Source of the DNA: 4484-232 sp964486555
GTDB taxonomy: Bacteria; Thermotogota; Thermotogae; Thermotogales; Thermotogaceae
Length of the DNA stretch: 35,082 nt
Direction of reading: 5' to 3'
Assembly: GCA_964486555.1 (NCBI GenBank)
Contig: CAZANP010000016.1
Location: 1 to 35,082 of the forward strand
Positions within the stretch are counted from its first letter, which is position 1; every line of letters starts with the position of its first letter. The position numbers were made by a program, and so were the translations under genes. Below the pieces are notes generated by a model. That model was not told the DNA's origin, did not search any database, and worked only from the letters and a program-made list of their open reading frames with translations. Positions 23,781 through 29,905 of the stretch are shown here, in pieces.

Positions 23781-24557
23781 TTGGAAGAAGTAGGAAAATC
23801 TTTCGAAAAACTCGTGAATATAATGAAGAGATTAAGAAGTCCCGGTGGGTGTGACTGGGACAGGGCCCAAACCCATGAATCTTTAAAACCATACATCATC
23901 GAGGAGGCTTACGAACTTTTGAACGCGATAGAGTCTGGTAATGACGAAGAATTGAAGGAAGAGTTGGGAGACGTGTTACTTCAGGTGGTTTTCCACTCTC
24001 AAATAGCAAGTGAAAGGGGAGCTTTCAATATATCCGATGTCGTGGAAACTCTCTGCGAAAAACTCATAAGAAGACATCCCCACGTCTTTGGGAAAAGTGG
24101 AGGGTACTCTTACAAACAATGGGAGGATATAAAGGCCAAAGAGAAGAACAAGAAAAGTGTGAGCAGAATCGGTGATTTGAATCCAGCTCTTCCCGCTCTT
24201 TCAATGGCAAGGAGAATCCAGGAGAACGCATCGGCTGTGGGTTTTGACTGGGAGAATGTGGAAGGGGTCTTTGAAAAAGTTCTTGAAGAGTTCGAAGAGC
24301 TCAAAAAGAGCTTTTCAGAAGGAGATAAAGGGAGGATTTCTGAAGAGCTTGGTGATCTTCTGTTCTCTGTTGTGAACCTCTCAAGATTCTTGAACGTCGA
24401 TCCAGAGAACGCTTTGAGGAAGGCAACGGAAAGATTCTGGAGAAGGTTCAGGAGAATGGAAGAGATGATAGAGAAAGATGGCTTGAAATTTGAAGATCTC
24501 AGTATCGAGGAACTCGATAGATACTGGGAGAAAGTGAAGGGAGGAGATTTGAAATGA
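23781..24557 (+). CDS. mazG: Nucleoside triphosphate pyrophosphohydrolase
   Basis: MazG hydrolyses (d)NTPs to NMP and PPi, cleaning damaged nucleotides. The 258-residue protein has the two-domain layout. The N-terminal domain shows LRSPGGCDWDRAQTHESLKPYIIEEAYELL and EELKEELGDVLLQVVFHSQIA, with Mg2+-binding Glu/Asp clusters. The C-terminal domain repeats the pattern (VGFDWENVEGV, EELGDLLFSVVNLSRFL). It starts at TTG, one base after the preceding stop, with GAGGAGGGTG upstream. Its stop overlaps the parvulin start. Confidence 0.95.
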   Translation: MEEVGKSFEKLVNIMKRLRSPGGCDWDRAQTHESLKPYIIEEAYELLNAIESGNDEELKEELGDVLLQVVFHSQIASERGAFNISDVVETLCEKLIRRHPHVFGKSGGYSYKQWEDIKAKEKNKKSVSRIGDLNPALPALSMARRIQENASAVGFDWENVEGVFEKVLEEFEELKKSFSEGDKGRISEELGDLLFSVVNLSRFLNVDPENALRKATERFWRRFRRMEEMIEKDGLKFEDLSIEELDRYWEKVKGGDLK

Positions 24558-25573
24558 GAAAAATGTTCCTTCTGTTGATACTCCTTCTGCCCATAGTCCT
24601 TTTCCCACAGCAGGAAACCAGCGCTTCAACGGAAGTCGTGGCTGTGGTGAATGGAGAGGTCATAACCATGGAAATGCTGAATCTGGAGGCGGATCTGAGC
24701 AGGATACTTAAGGGAATAGCGAGTGTGGATACAAGATTCTTCGATGTTCTCACCACAACCCAGGAAGGTATCATGTTCCTACTGAGATACAAGAAAGAAG
24801 TTCTGAACGACATGGTCGATCAGCTTCTGATACAACAGCTTGCAAGAAAGGAAGGAATAGACATATCCGATGAAGAAGTCGAAAAGATCGTGAGTAAACG
24901 ATTGGAAGATACCGCAAAAAGTCTCGGTGCCACCATAGAAGAACTCGATAAATTCCTCAAAGAATCTGGTTTTGGAGATATAGAAAAACTCAAGAAGAGG
25001 TTGAAGTGGGCTTTGAAAACACAGCTTTCACTTGAGAGGTTGAAGGAGAAGGTGACGGCTTCTGCAACCATCACGGAAGACGAGGTTAAAAGTTATTACG
25101 AAAACAACAAGGATCAGTTCAAAACCCAGTCTTCAATTCATGCCCTCAGAATTCTGACCAAAACCAAGGAAGATGCTGAAAAGGCCCTGGATCTCATAAG
25201 ATCTGGGGAGGATTTTTCGAAAGTTGCTTCTGACCTCTCAGTGGACGATTTGACAAAGCACACTGGGGGAGACATGGGTTGGTTCACAAAGGACGCACCG
25301 TTCCTTGATGAAGATGTAAAGAAAATCATATTCAACGCTCCCGTCGGAGCTATTTTGGGACCTTACAAAACCTCAAAAGGTTGGGAGATATACAAGATCG
25401 TGGAGATCAAAAGAGCATCCCTCATACCCCTTGAGAAAGTGAAAGAAGATATCGTGAACATTCTTTTGAGCGATAAGAAAAACAAAATGTGGAACGATTG
25501 GTTGAAGAAGAGTTTCAACGAGTTCAAGAAACAGAGCAAGGTGGAGATACTCCTTGGAGGTGGCAAGGAGTGA
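24554..25573 (+). CDS. SurA/PrsA-type periplasmic peptidyl-prolyl isomerase
   Basis: The 339-residue protein has a signal peptide (MRKMFLLLILLLPIVLFPQQ) and a SurA_N-like helical chaperone region (VVAVVNGEVITMEMLNLE onward). A parvulin PPIase domain follows at about 195-285, with ALRILTKTKEDAEKAL, SGEDFSKVASDLSVDD and GGDMGWFTKDAPF. It should fold exported or outer-envelope proteins in the periplasm. No lipobox Cys follows the signal peptide, so it is probably soluble. Overlaps: ATGA with mazG and GTGA with mtnA. Confidence 0.9.
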   Translation: MRKMFLLLILLLPIVLFPQQETSASTEVVAVVNGEVITMEMLNLEADLSRILKGIASVDTRFFDVLTTTQEGIMFLLRYKKEVLNDMVDQLLIQQLARKEGIDISDEEVEKIVSKRLEDTAKSLGATIEELDKFLKESGFGDIEKLKKRLKWALKTQLSLERLKEKVTASATITEDEVKSYYENNKDQFKTQSSIHALRILTKTKEDAEKALDLIRSGEDFSKVASDLSVDDLTKHTGGDMGWFTKDAPFLDEDVKKIIFNAPVGAILGPYKTSKGWEIYKIVEIKRASLIPLEKVKEDIVNILLSDKKNKMWNDWLKKSFNEFKKQSKVEILLGGGKE

Positions 25574-26610
25574 AATTGAGAACTCTGACGATGGAGTGGA
25601 CAGGAGAATCTCTGATACTCGTCGATCAAAGGAAACTTCCACTTGAAGAAGTTTACGTTGAGTGTAAAGATTTCATGGACGTCGCGAGAGCCATAAAGGA
25701 GATGATAGTGAGGGGAGCACCAGCTATAGGAGCAACCGCCGCTTTTGGATACGTCCTCGGTGCGAAGGATTCAAAGGGATCCAGCTTCGAAGAGGTCTTT
25801 AAAAGAATGAAGAAAGTCAAGGAGGTACTCTCCAAGACGAGGCCAACGGCTGTCAACCTTTTTTGGGCACTGGACAGAATGGAGAAACGCTTGATAGAGC
25901 ATGGAAAAGTGGAAGATCTTTATGAAGTGTTGGAAGAAGAAGCCTACAGAATAGCCATCGAGGATATAGAAATGAACAAGTCGATAGGAAAGCACGGAGC
26001 GGAACTTTTGAAAGATGGTGACACCGTTTTAACGCACTGTAACGCGGGAGCCCTTGCCACCGTCGATTTTGGAACGGCTCTTGGGGTCATAAGGTACGCC
26101 GTGAAACAGGGGAAAAGGATAAAGGTTTATGTTGATGAGACAAGGCCTTATCAACAGGGAGCTCGCCTGACGGCCTGGGAGCTCTTGAAAGAAGGAATAG
26201 AAGCCATACTGATAACCGATAACATGGCGGGATGGGTCATGAAACAGGGTTTGATAGATGCCGTCATAGTCGGCGCAGACAGGATCGCAGCAAACGGTGA
26301 TGTGGCAAATAAGATAGGAACATATACACTTGCGGTTTTAGCAAACAGACACAACGTGCCTTTCTACGTTGCAGCACCCTCTTCATCCATAGATTTGGAA
26401 ACGCCAAATGGCTCTATGATACCTATCGAAGAGAGAAGTCCCGACGAAGTCACTCACTGTGGTGGCAGAAGGATCGCACCTGAAGGGGTGAAGGTCTACA
26501 ACCCTGCATTCGATGTGACCGACGCGTCCCTTGTGACCGCCATAATAACCGAAAAAGGTGTGATAAGGCCTCCTTATGAAGAGAATCTGAAAAAGATCTT
26601 CATGGAATGA
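25570..26610 (+). CDS. mtnA: S-methyl-5-thioribose-1-phosphate isomerase
   Basis: MtnA converts methylthioribose-1-phosphate to methylthioribulose-1-phosphate in methionine salvage. The 346-residue protein has the eIF2B-alpha-like fold with MIVRGAPAIGATAAFGYVLG, the catalytic Cys in LTHCNAGALATVDFG, the Asp region in VIVGADRIAANGDVANKIGT, and RRIAPEGVKVYNPAFDVT near the end. The open frame extends upstream into the parvulin gene. GTG 25570 is preferred because GGAGG at 25556-25560 lies nine bases before it and it yields the family-like start MKLRTLTMEW. Confidence 0.95.
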   Translation: MKLRTLTMEWTGESLILVDQRKLPLEEVYVECKDFMDVARAIKEMIVRGAPAIGATAAFGYVLGAKDSKGSSFEEVFKRMKKVKEVLSKTRPTAVNLFWALDRMEKRLIEHGKVEDLYEVLEEEAYRIAIEDIEMNKSIGKHGAELLKDGDTVLTHCNAGALATVDFGTALGVIRYAVKQGKRIKVYVDETRPYQQGARLTAWELLKEGIEAILITDNMAGWVMKQGLIDAVIVGADRIAANGDVANKIGTYTLAVLANRHNVPFYVAAPSSSIDLETPNGSMIPIEERSPDEVTHCGGRRIAPEGVKVYNPAFDVTDASLVTAIITEKGVIRPPYEENLKKIFME

Positions 26611-26631
26611 CCCCGCATCTGCGGGGTTTTT
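26611..26631 (+). terminator. Rho-independent terminator after mtnA
   Basis: A six-bp GC stem CCCCGC (26611-26616) / GCGGGG (26621-26626) with loop ATCT is followed directly by five T. It begins at the base after the mtnA stop and closes the seven-gene operon. Confidence 0.9.
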
Positions 26632-26643
26632 GATTGGTACTGT

Positions 26644-26678
26644 ATTCGAGGATCGGTGCTCGATGGTCGGTGATCGCA
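26644..26678 (+). repeat. Short period-7 repeat tract
   Basis: Five consecutive seven-base units read ATTCGAG, GATCGGT, GCTCGAT, GGTCGGT and GATCGCA. They share the consensus GNTCGRT with the longer array starting at 27542. The tract lies between the mtnA terminator and the first 46-bp repeat, outside any credible gene. Confidence 0.75.
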
Positions 26679-26680
26679 TC

Positions 26681-26726
26681 TGTGACTTATGTGACAACTG
26701 TCTACAAATTGTGACAACTGTGACAG
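26681..26726 (+). repeat. 46-bp iteron-like repeat, copy A
   Basis: This 46-base sequence is identical to copy B and differs from copy C at three positions. TGTGAC occurs at offsets 0, 9, 29 and 38, so the repeat is built of roughly nine-base TGTGACAAC units, with a degenerate TGTCTACAA at offset 18. It lies 6 nt past the stop codon of the leftward methyltransferase gene. The flanks outside the 46 bases are not shared with the other copies. Confidence 0.9.
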
Positions 26727-26732
26727 ACACAC

Positions 26733-27467
26733 TCAGAAAGGTTTTTCAGCTATGACCATTATTTCGATATCATCTAGATCCACCTTTCTTTTCCTCCATC
26801 GCCCAGCGGTACCTCCCCACACTGCTTTAATGTTGAACCCAATCATTCTGAACATAATATGAAGTTCTGTTGGAGCATACACACGCTCTATGATGGAAAT
26901 TCTTTCACCATCCGGCGTTTCGATTTCTTCGAGGAATGTCATGGTGTCCGGATCAAAGATTCCTTTGTTTATCATTTCATTTGAAGTGTTTTTGATCCTT
27001 GAAAGGGCACTCAAAGCTGTTAATACGACTTTTCCACCTGGTTTCAAGGAATCGTATATATTCTTGAGAATCATCAGATCGTGTTCCAAAGGATCATCGT
27101 TTGAACCTATCAACGAAAAAGCACCTTCACAAAGACATATAACAGCATCGAATTCTTCAAAACATTTGTATTCTGTAGCATCCACCTTTATGAATACTAC
27201 CTCCACTCCTTCTTCTTGTGCTCTTTTTCTTGCCTTTTCAATCATCCTCTGGGATATATCAATTCCCACAACCTTATAACCTCTCTTTGCGAGTTCTATG
27301 GAGTGTCTTCCAACACCACAACCAACGTCCAGTATTTTCGATCCAACCGGTAGGTTCAATTCTTTTAACAAGAACTCTATCTCCTCTTTCGTATATTTAG
27401 TGAATGGTTCTTCCAGATAAAAATCCGCTTCTTTATCAAAGAATTTTTCCCAGTTGTTTTTATACAT
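26733..27467 (-). CDS. Class I SAM-dependent methyltransferase of unknown substrate
   Basis: The 244-residue protein has the SAM-binding motif ILDVGCGVGRHSIELAKRGY (about 43-62), GIDISQRMIEKARKRA, DAVICLCEGAFSLIG and LKPGGKVVLTAL, the standard Rossmann methyltransferase order. The C-terminal part (RISIIERVYAPTELHIMFRMIGF ... RWRKRKVDLDDIEIMVIAEK) is a small beta region as in small-molecule methyltransferases. I chose ATG 27467, about eight bases after GGGAGGT; the frame is open to 27482. It is the last of three leftward genes in an accessory island and ends next to repeat copy A. The substrate cannot be inferred. Confidence 0.88.
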   Translation of the reverse strand: MYKNNWEKFFDKEADFYLEEPFTKYTKEEIEFLLKELNLPVGSKILDVGCGVGRHSIELAKRGYKVVGIDISQRMIEKARKRAQEEGVEVVFIKVDATEYKCFEEFDAVICLCEGAFSLIGSNDDPLEHDLMILKNIYDSLKPGGKVVLTALSALSRIKNTSNEMINKGIFDPDTMTFLEEIETPDGERISIIERVYAPTELHIMFRMIGFNIKAVWGGTAGRWRKRKVDLDDIEIMVIAEKPF

Positions 27468-27495
27468 TTCCATACCTCCCAATATAAATTCCGAC

Positions 27496-27540
27496 TTTGA
27501 AAGAACAATTAACGTACTAATTTAGTGGTTTTAAGCGTAT
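27496..27540 (-). promoter_or_regulatory. Shared upstream motif, copy at the methyltransferase gene
   Basis: This AT-rich stretch closely resembles 29799-29842, upstream of the radical SAM gene. On the plus strand both contain TTGAAA, CTAATTTA and TTTTAAGC followed by (G/A)TAT, in the same order and nearly the same spacing (roughly 80% identical by eye). Both sit 20-30 nt before the start codon of a leftward gene, so they are probably duplicated promoter or operator regions. Confidence 0.65.
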
Positions 27541-27541
27541 C

Positions 27542-27639
27542 GTTCGATGATGGGTGATCGGTGATCGGTGTTCGATATTCGATGGTCGGTGTTGGGTGTT
27601 CGATGGTCGTAGTTCGATGCTCGGTGGCCGGTGGTGATT
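27542..27639 (+). repeat. Heptanucleotide tandem array
   Basis: Fourteen consecutive seven-base units can be read in register: GTTCGAT, GATGGGT, GATCGGT twice, GTTCGAT, ATTCGAT, GGTCGGT, GTTGGGT, GTTCGAT, GGTCGTA, GTTCGAT, GCTCGGT, GGCCGGT, GGTGATT. The consensus is GNTCGRT. It lies in the 361-bp gene-free gap (27468-27828). The same period seems to continue in altered form to about 27737, where units read as inverted copies (ATCGGT on the minus strand). Confidence 0.85.
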
Positions 27640-27703
27640 AGGGTAAAGTATTTTAATCTATACCTGTACCCTATACTCCGTATCTTTATACCCTTTACCC
27701 TAA
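27638..27703. repeat. 11-bp inverted repeat within the period-7 block
   Basis: TTAGGGTAAAG (27638-27648) and CTTTACCCTAA (27693-27703) are perfect reverse complements separated by 44 bases. The centre is rich in TATACC/TACCC variants. No T tract follows, so it does not look like a simple terminator. Confidence 0.7.
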
Positions 27704-27713
27704 TACTGAACAC

Positions 27714-27737
27714 CGATGAGCGATCACCGATTACCAA
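27714..27737 (-). repeat. Inverted heptamer units
   Basis: Read on the minus strand this stretch gives AATCGGT, GATCGCT and CATCGGT, the same unit as the array at 27542-27639 but in the opposite direction. With the 11-bp inverted repeat between them, the two arms could form an imperfect long hairpin or cruciform. The next ~44 bases up to copy B hold nothing I recognise. Confidence 0.65.
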
Positions 27738-27781
27738 ATTTTGAAACACCCTTTGCTCGAGGTTGATTGATGATCTTGTTT

Positions 27782-27827
27782 TGTGACTTATGTGACAACT
27801 GTCTACAAATTGTGACAACTGTGACAG
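27782..27827 (+). repeat. 46-bp iteron-like repeat, copy B
   Basis: Identical to copy A over all 46 bases and in the same orientation, with TGTGAC at offsets 0, 9, 29 and 38. It ends one base before the stop codon of the leftward AAA+ gene. Copies B and C together flank that gene as direct repeats. Confidence 0.9.
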
Positions 27828-27828
27828 C

Positions 27829-28992
27829 TCAATCTTCAATAAGGTAATACATTTTCCCTACAATCTTCAGAACGCCATTTCTCTCTATTATCAATCCATT
27901 TTCTTTCAGACGATTTATATAGGTGTATGCCGTCTGTCTTTTTATTCCTCTCTCCTCCAATTTCTTCACCAAGGCGCTTTTATTTCCTCTCTCCTGTGCC
28001 ACAACCTTTAAGACACTTTCCTGTATTTCCGTTAATTCCCACATATCTTTAAAATGCCTTCTAACCACTTTTTTGATCGTTTTCACTGCAGTGTTACCTG
28101 TTATCCTGTCCTTATCCAGATTATCAAGAACTATCTGTTGAGAGATCCACAATGCATCTCTTGGATTACCATCACTGTATCTAGATATCTCGTACAACGC
28201 ATCGTTATCGAAGAAATCGGGGTATTTTTTCAACCTTCTCAATATCATTTCCTGTATCTGTTCATCTTCCAGAGGTTCAAGAAATATCGTATCTTTCAAT
28301 ATATTCTCCAAATTTCCCGATTCGTTCCATCTCAGCCTATCACGAGCGTATTCTCTATAGATCGCGAAAGGTAATGATATGATGGTTATTAAACCTTCCT
28401 TGTCAAATATGCTTTTGAGAGAATCCAGTATCATTAAAACATCCTCTTTTTTCTCCTTATCCAATTCATCTATTAAAAGAACCAACCTTCCATACTCTTT
28501 GAGCAAGACATCTAATAATCTATCCATAAAATCGTAAGCTTGATAAACATTGAATTTCCTCGTATAAGACGTGGTTTTTGTGATCCCACCATTTACGAAA
28601 ACGTTCACACCTGCTTTCAAAGAACTACCTATGCTTCTCTCTTCAACGACGAACTTCCTCGCTTCCTTTGCCAGCTTCGATATTTTATCATGGTCAAACT
28701 CTTCCACCTCTTTTGCCAGCTTGTAGAGCATATCACCAATGATCACTTCTTTGCTTTCTTTCTCAGTGAGCCTTAGATAGATCCTTATCCCTCTATCGGG
28801 ATTTAAAAAATTCAAAACTGTCGTTTTTCCTATACCGGTTTCTCCACATACACCATAAGTACCTTTGGGTTGCAGCGAACACACCATGTTCAAAAAACGT
28901 ATCTCATTTTCTCTATCAACCAATAATTCCTCTGAAGATATCGGTTCATCGAAAAGTGACCTTAAAATTTCCCTCGCCATCTCTTTTTTCAC
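27829..28992 (-). CDS. Orc1/Cdc6-like AAA+ ATPase with C-terminal winged helix
   Basis: The 387-residue protein opens with a Cdc6-type VDRENEIRFLNMV box. It then has Walker A GETGIGKTT (50-58), Walker B VLLIDELDKE (171-180), an arginine-containing lid and sensor 2 YSDGNPRDALW (about 272-282). A C-terminal winged-helix region (ELTEIQESVLKVVAQERGNK ... RQTAYTYINRLKENGLI, about 320-375) ends the protein. This order matches archaeal Orc1/Cdc6 and related AAA+ regulators rather than DnaA. It may bind DNA, either as an initiator-like or a transcriptional regulator. The iteron-like repeats at both ends are candidate sites. It starts at GTG with GGAAGGTGAG upstream and has its own predicted promoter at 29015-29045. 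An archaeal-type STAND-like ATPase is an alternative. Confidence 0.82.
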   Translation of the reverse strand: MKKEMAREILRSLFDEPISSEELLVDRENEIRFLNMVCSLQPKGTYGVCGETGIGKTTVLNFLNPDRGIRIYLRLTEKESKEVIIGDMLYKLAKEVEEFDHDKISKLAKEARKFVVEERSIGSSLKAGVNVFVNGGITKTTSYTRKFNVYQAYDFMDRLLDVLLKEYGRLVLLIDELDKEKKEDVLMILDSLKSIFDKEGLITIISLPFAIYREYARDRLRWNESGNLENILKDTIFLEPLEDEQIQEMILRRLKKYPDFFDNDALYEISRYSDGNPRDALWISQQIVLDNLDKDRITGNTAVKTIKKVVRRHFKDMWELTEIQESVLKVVAQERGNKSALVKKLEERGIKRQTAYTYINRLKENGLIIERNGVLKIVGKMYYLIED

Positions 28993-29014
28993 GCTTTCTC
29001 ACCTTCCGCGAAAG

Positions 29015-29045
29015 ATTATAACATTCTCTGTGACTTATGTGACAA
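29015..29045 (-). promoter_or_regulatory. Predicted promoter of the AAA+ gene overlapping repeat C
   Basis: On the minus strand a perfect TATAAT (complement of 29015-29020) is preceded by TTGTCA (complement of 29040-29045) with a 19-bp spacer, slightly longer than usual. The -35 element lies inside the 46-bp repeat. The start codon is 22 nt past the -10. Binding to the repeat should therefore affect expression of the AAA+ gene. Confidence 0.6.
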
Positions 29046-29074
29046 CTGTCGACAAATTGTGACAGTTGTGACAG
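29029..29074 (+). repeat. 46-bp iteron-like repeat, copy C
   Basis: Same length and orientation as copies A and B, with three substitutions. The changes turn the centre into a perfect inverted repeat, ACAACTGTC / GACAGTTGT with a 10-base loop. It lies 15 nt past the radical SAM stop codon and 36 nt upstream of the AAA+ start. Confidence 0.9.
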
Positions 29075-29089
29075 TATCTCATACCCCTC

Positions 29090-29779
29090 TCACTTTCGAA
29101 TTCCCCGCTTCCTCAAGTTTTCCAGAACAAATGGATACTCCTCCAGATATTCCCTCTCGATTCTGCACGGAACGGGAAGCCCTCTTTTCAACTTCTCGAT
29201 GCCTTCTTCATGGAAAATATCGAACATCACAGCAACCCAAAAACGTACCTTCCCATACAACGCTTCCAAGGCTTTCAATTGATATTTGAAGAACTCACCA
29301 TGGGCATTTGTTATCTTCTCAAAACTCTCCTCATCCCATCCCTTCACGCTCACCCTTACGAGAACATCGAGTCCCACGAACAACTCAACAAGTGTTGGAT
29401 CGTATCCAAACATCAAACCATTCGTCTCCAGTATGAACTCTCCTCCAACAAGCCTTATAACCTCTGCCACATGCTTTGCCGATCTTTCTCCCAAAATCGG
29501 CTCTGCACCACTTATTCTGAAAAGAAAGCAATTCTTTCTTCTTGCGATCTCTTTCAACTTTTGCGTCACTTCTTCTGGAGTATAGAAATCTCCGATTTCT
29601 GGGTTTTTGTTTCTGAAGTAATTCCAGCAGTAAGCACATGAAAGGTTACACCCCGTGATATCCGCTGTTACTATCCCACCGTAGTAACGTGAGTAGCGGA
29701 ACCTGAAATACCTCCTCTTGTTTCCCCTCATAACCTTGAATTCCATTTCTTGAGTTCGTTTCACAGGATCGAAAGGCAC
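29090..29779 (-). CDS. Radical SAM protein of unknown function
   Basis: The 229-residue protein has the radical SAM cluster motif in TGCNLSCAYCWNYFR (CxxxCxxC, Cys44, 48 and 51). Other core elements are RISGAEPILG, the FILETNGLMFGYDP strand and VRVSVKGWDEESFEKIT. It should bind one [4Fe-4S] cluster and cleave SAM to a 5'-deoxyadenosyl radical. It resembles short activase-type or archaeal radical SAM proteins without an extra C-terminal cluster domain. I chose GTG 29779, eight bases after GGAAGG; GTG 29788 lies within that site. No partner glycyl-radical enzyme is nearby. Neighbours are the AAA+ gene downstream and, divergently, the sugar transporter. Confidence 0.85.
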   Translation of the reverse strand: MPFDPVKRTQEMEFKVMRGNKRRYFRFRYSRYYGGIVTADITGCNLSCAYCWNYFRNKNPEIGDFYTPEEVTQKLKEIARRKNCFLFRISGAEPILGERSAKHVAEVIRLVGGEFILETNGLMFGYDPTLVELFVGLDVLVRVSVKGWDEESFEKITNAHGEFFKYQLKALEALYGKVRFWVAVMFDIFHEEGIEKLKRGLPVPCRIEREYLEEYPFVLENLRKRGIRK

Positions 29780-29798
29780 AATTTTCACCTTCCGTCAT

Positions 29799-29842
29799 CT
29801 TGAAAAAATTCAAATGTGCTAATTTATCGATTTTAAGCATAT
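29799..29842 (-). promoter_or_regulatory. Shared upstream motif, copy at the radical SAM gene
   Basis: Counterpart of 27496-27540: TTGAAA, CTAATTTA and TTTTAAGC with matching order and spacing. It lies 20-63 nt before the chosen start of the radical SAM gene. No such motif precedes the AAA+ gene. Confidence 0.65.
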
Positions 29843-29845
29843 CTA

Positions 29846-29871
29846 TTGATCAAATCATGATATAATATCAT
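29846..29871 (+). promoter_or_regulatory. Palindromic operator/promoter region of the sugar transporter operon
   Basis: Two palindromes lie in the divergent intergenic region: TTGATCAA (29846-29853) and ATGATATAATATCAT (29857-29871), a 7-bp inverted repeat around one A. The second contains TATAAT (29861-29866), a good -10 for the rightward operon, without a convincing -35. A dimeric regulator binding here could control both the transporter and the radical SAM gene. Confidence 0.55.
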
Positions 29872-29905
29872 AACGTGTGGAAAAGCTCGAAGGGGGTGAA
29901 AAAGT

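Noticed and set aside
27638..27648. Telomere-like TTAGGG sequence
   Set aside because: It occurs once, within an inverted repeat in an AT-rich block, so it is not a telomeric array.
27531..27839. Leftward open frame of 102 residues ending in repeated Asp-His-Arg peptides
   Set aside because: The peptide repeats are the direct translation of the heptanucleotide array, there is no good ribosome site, and the frame crosses repeat B and the end of the AAA+ gene.
26681..29074. CRISPR array or integron attC sites
   Set aside because: The three repeats are separated by whole genes of different length, not by uniform spacers. A and B lack the folded structure expected of attC, and no cas or integrase gene is visible.
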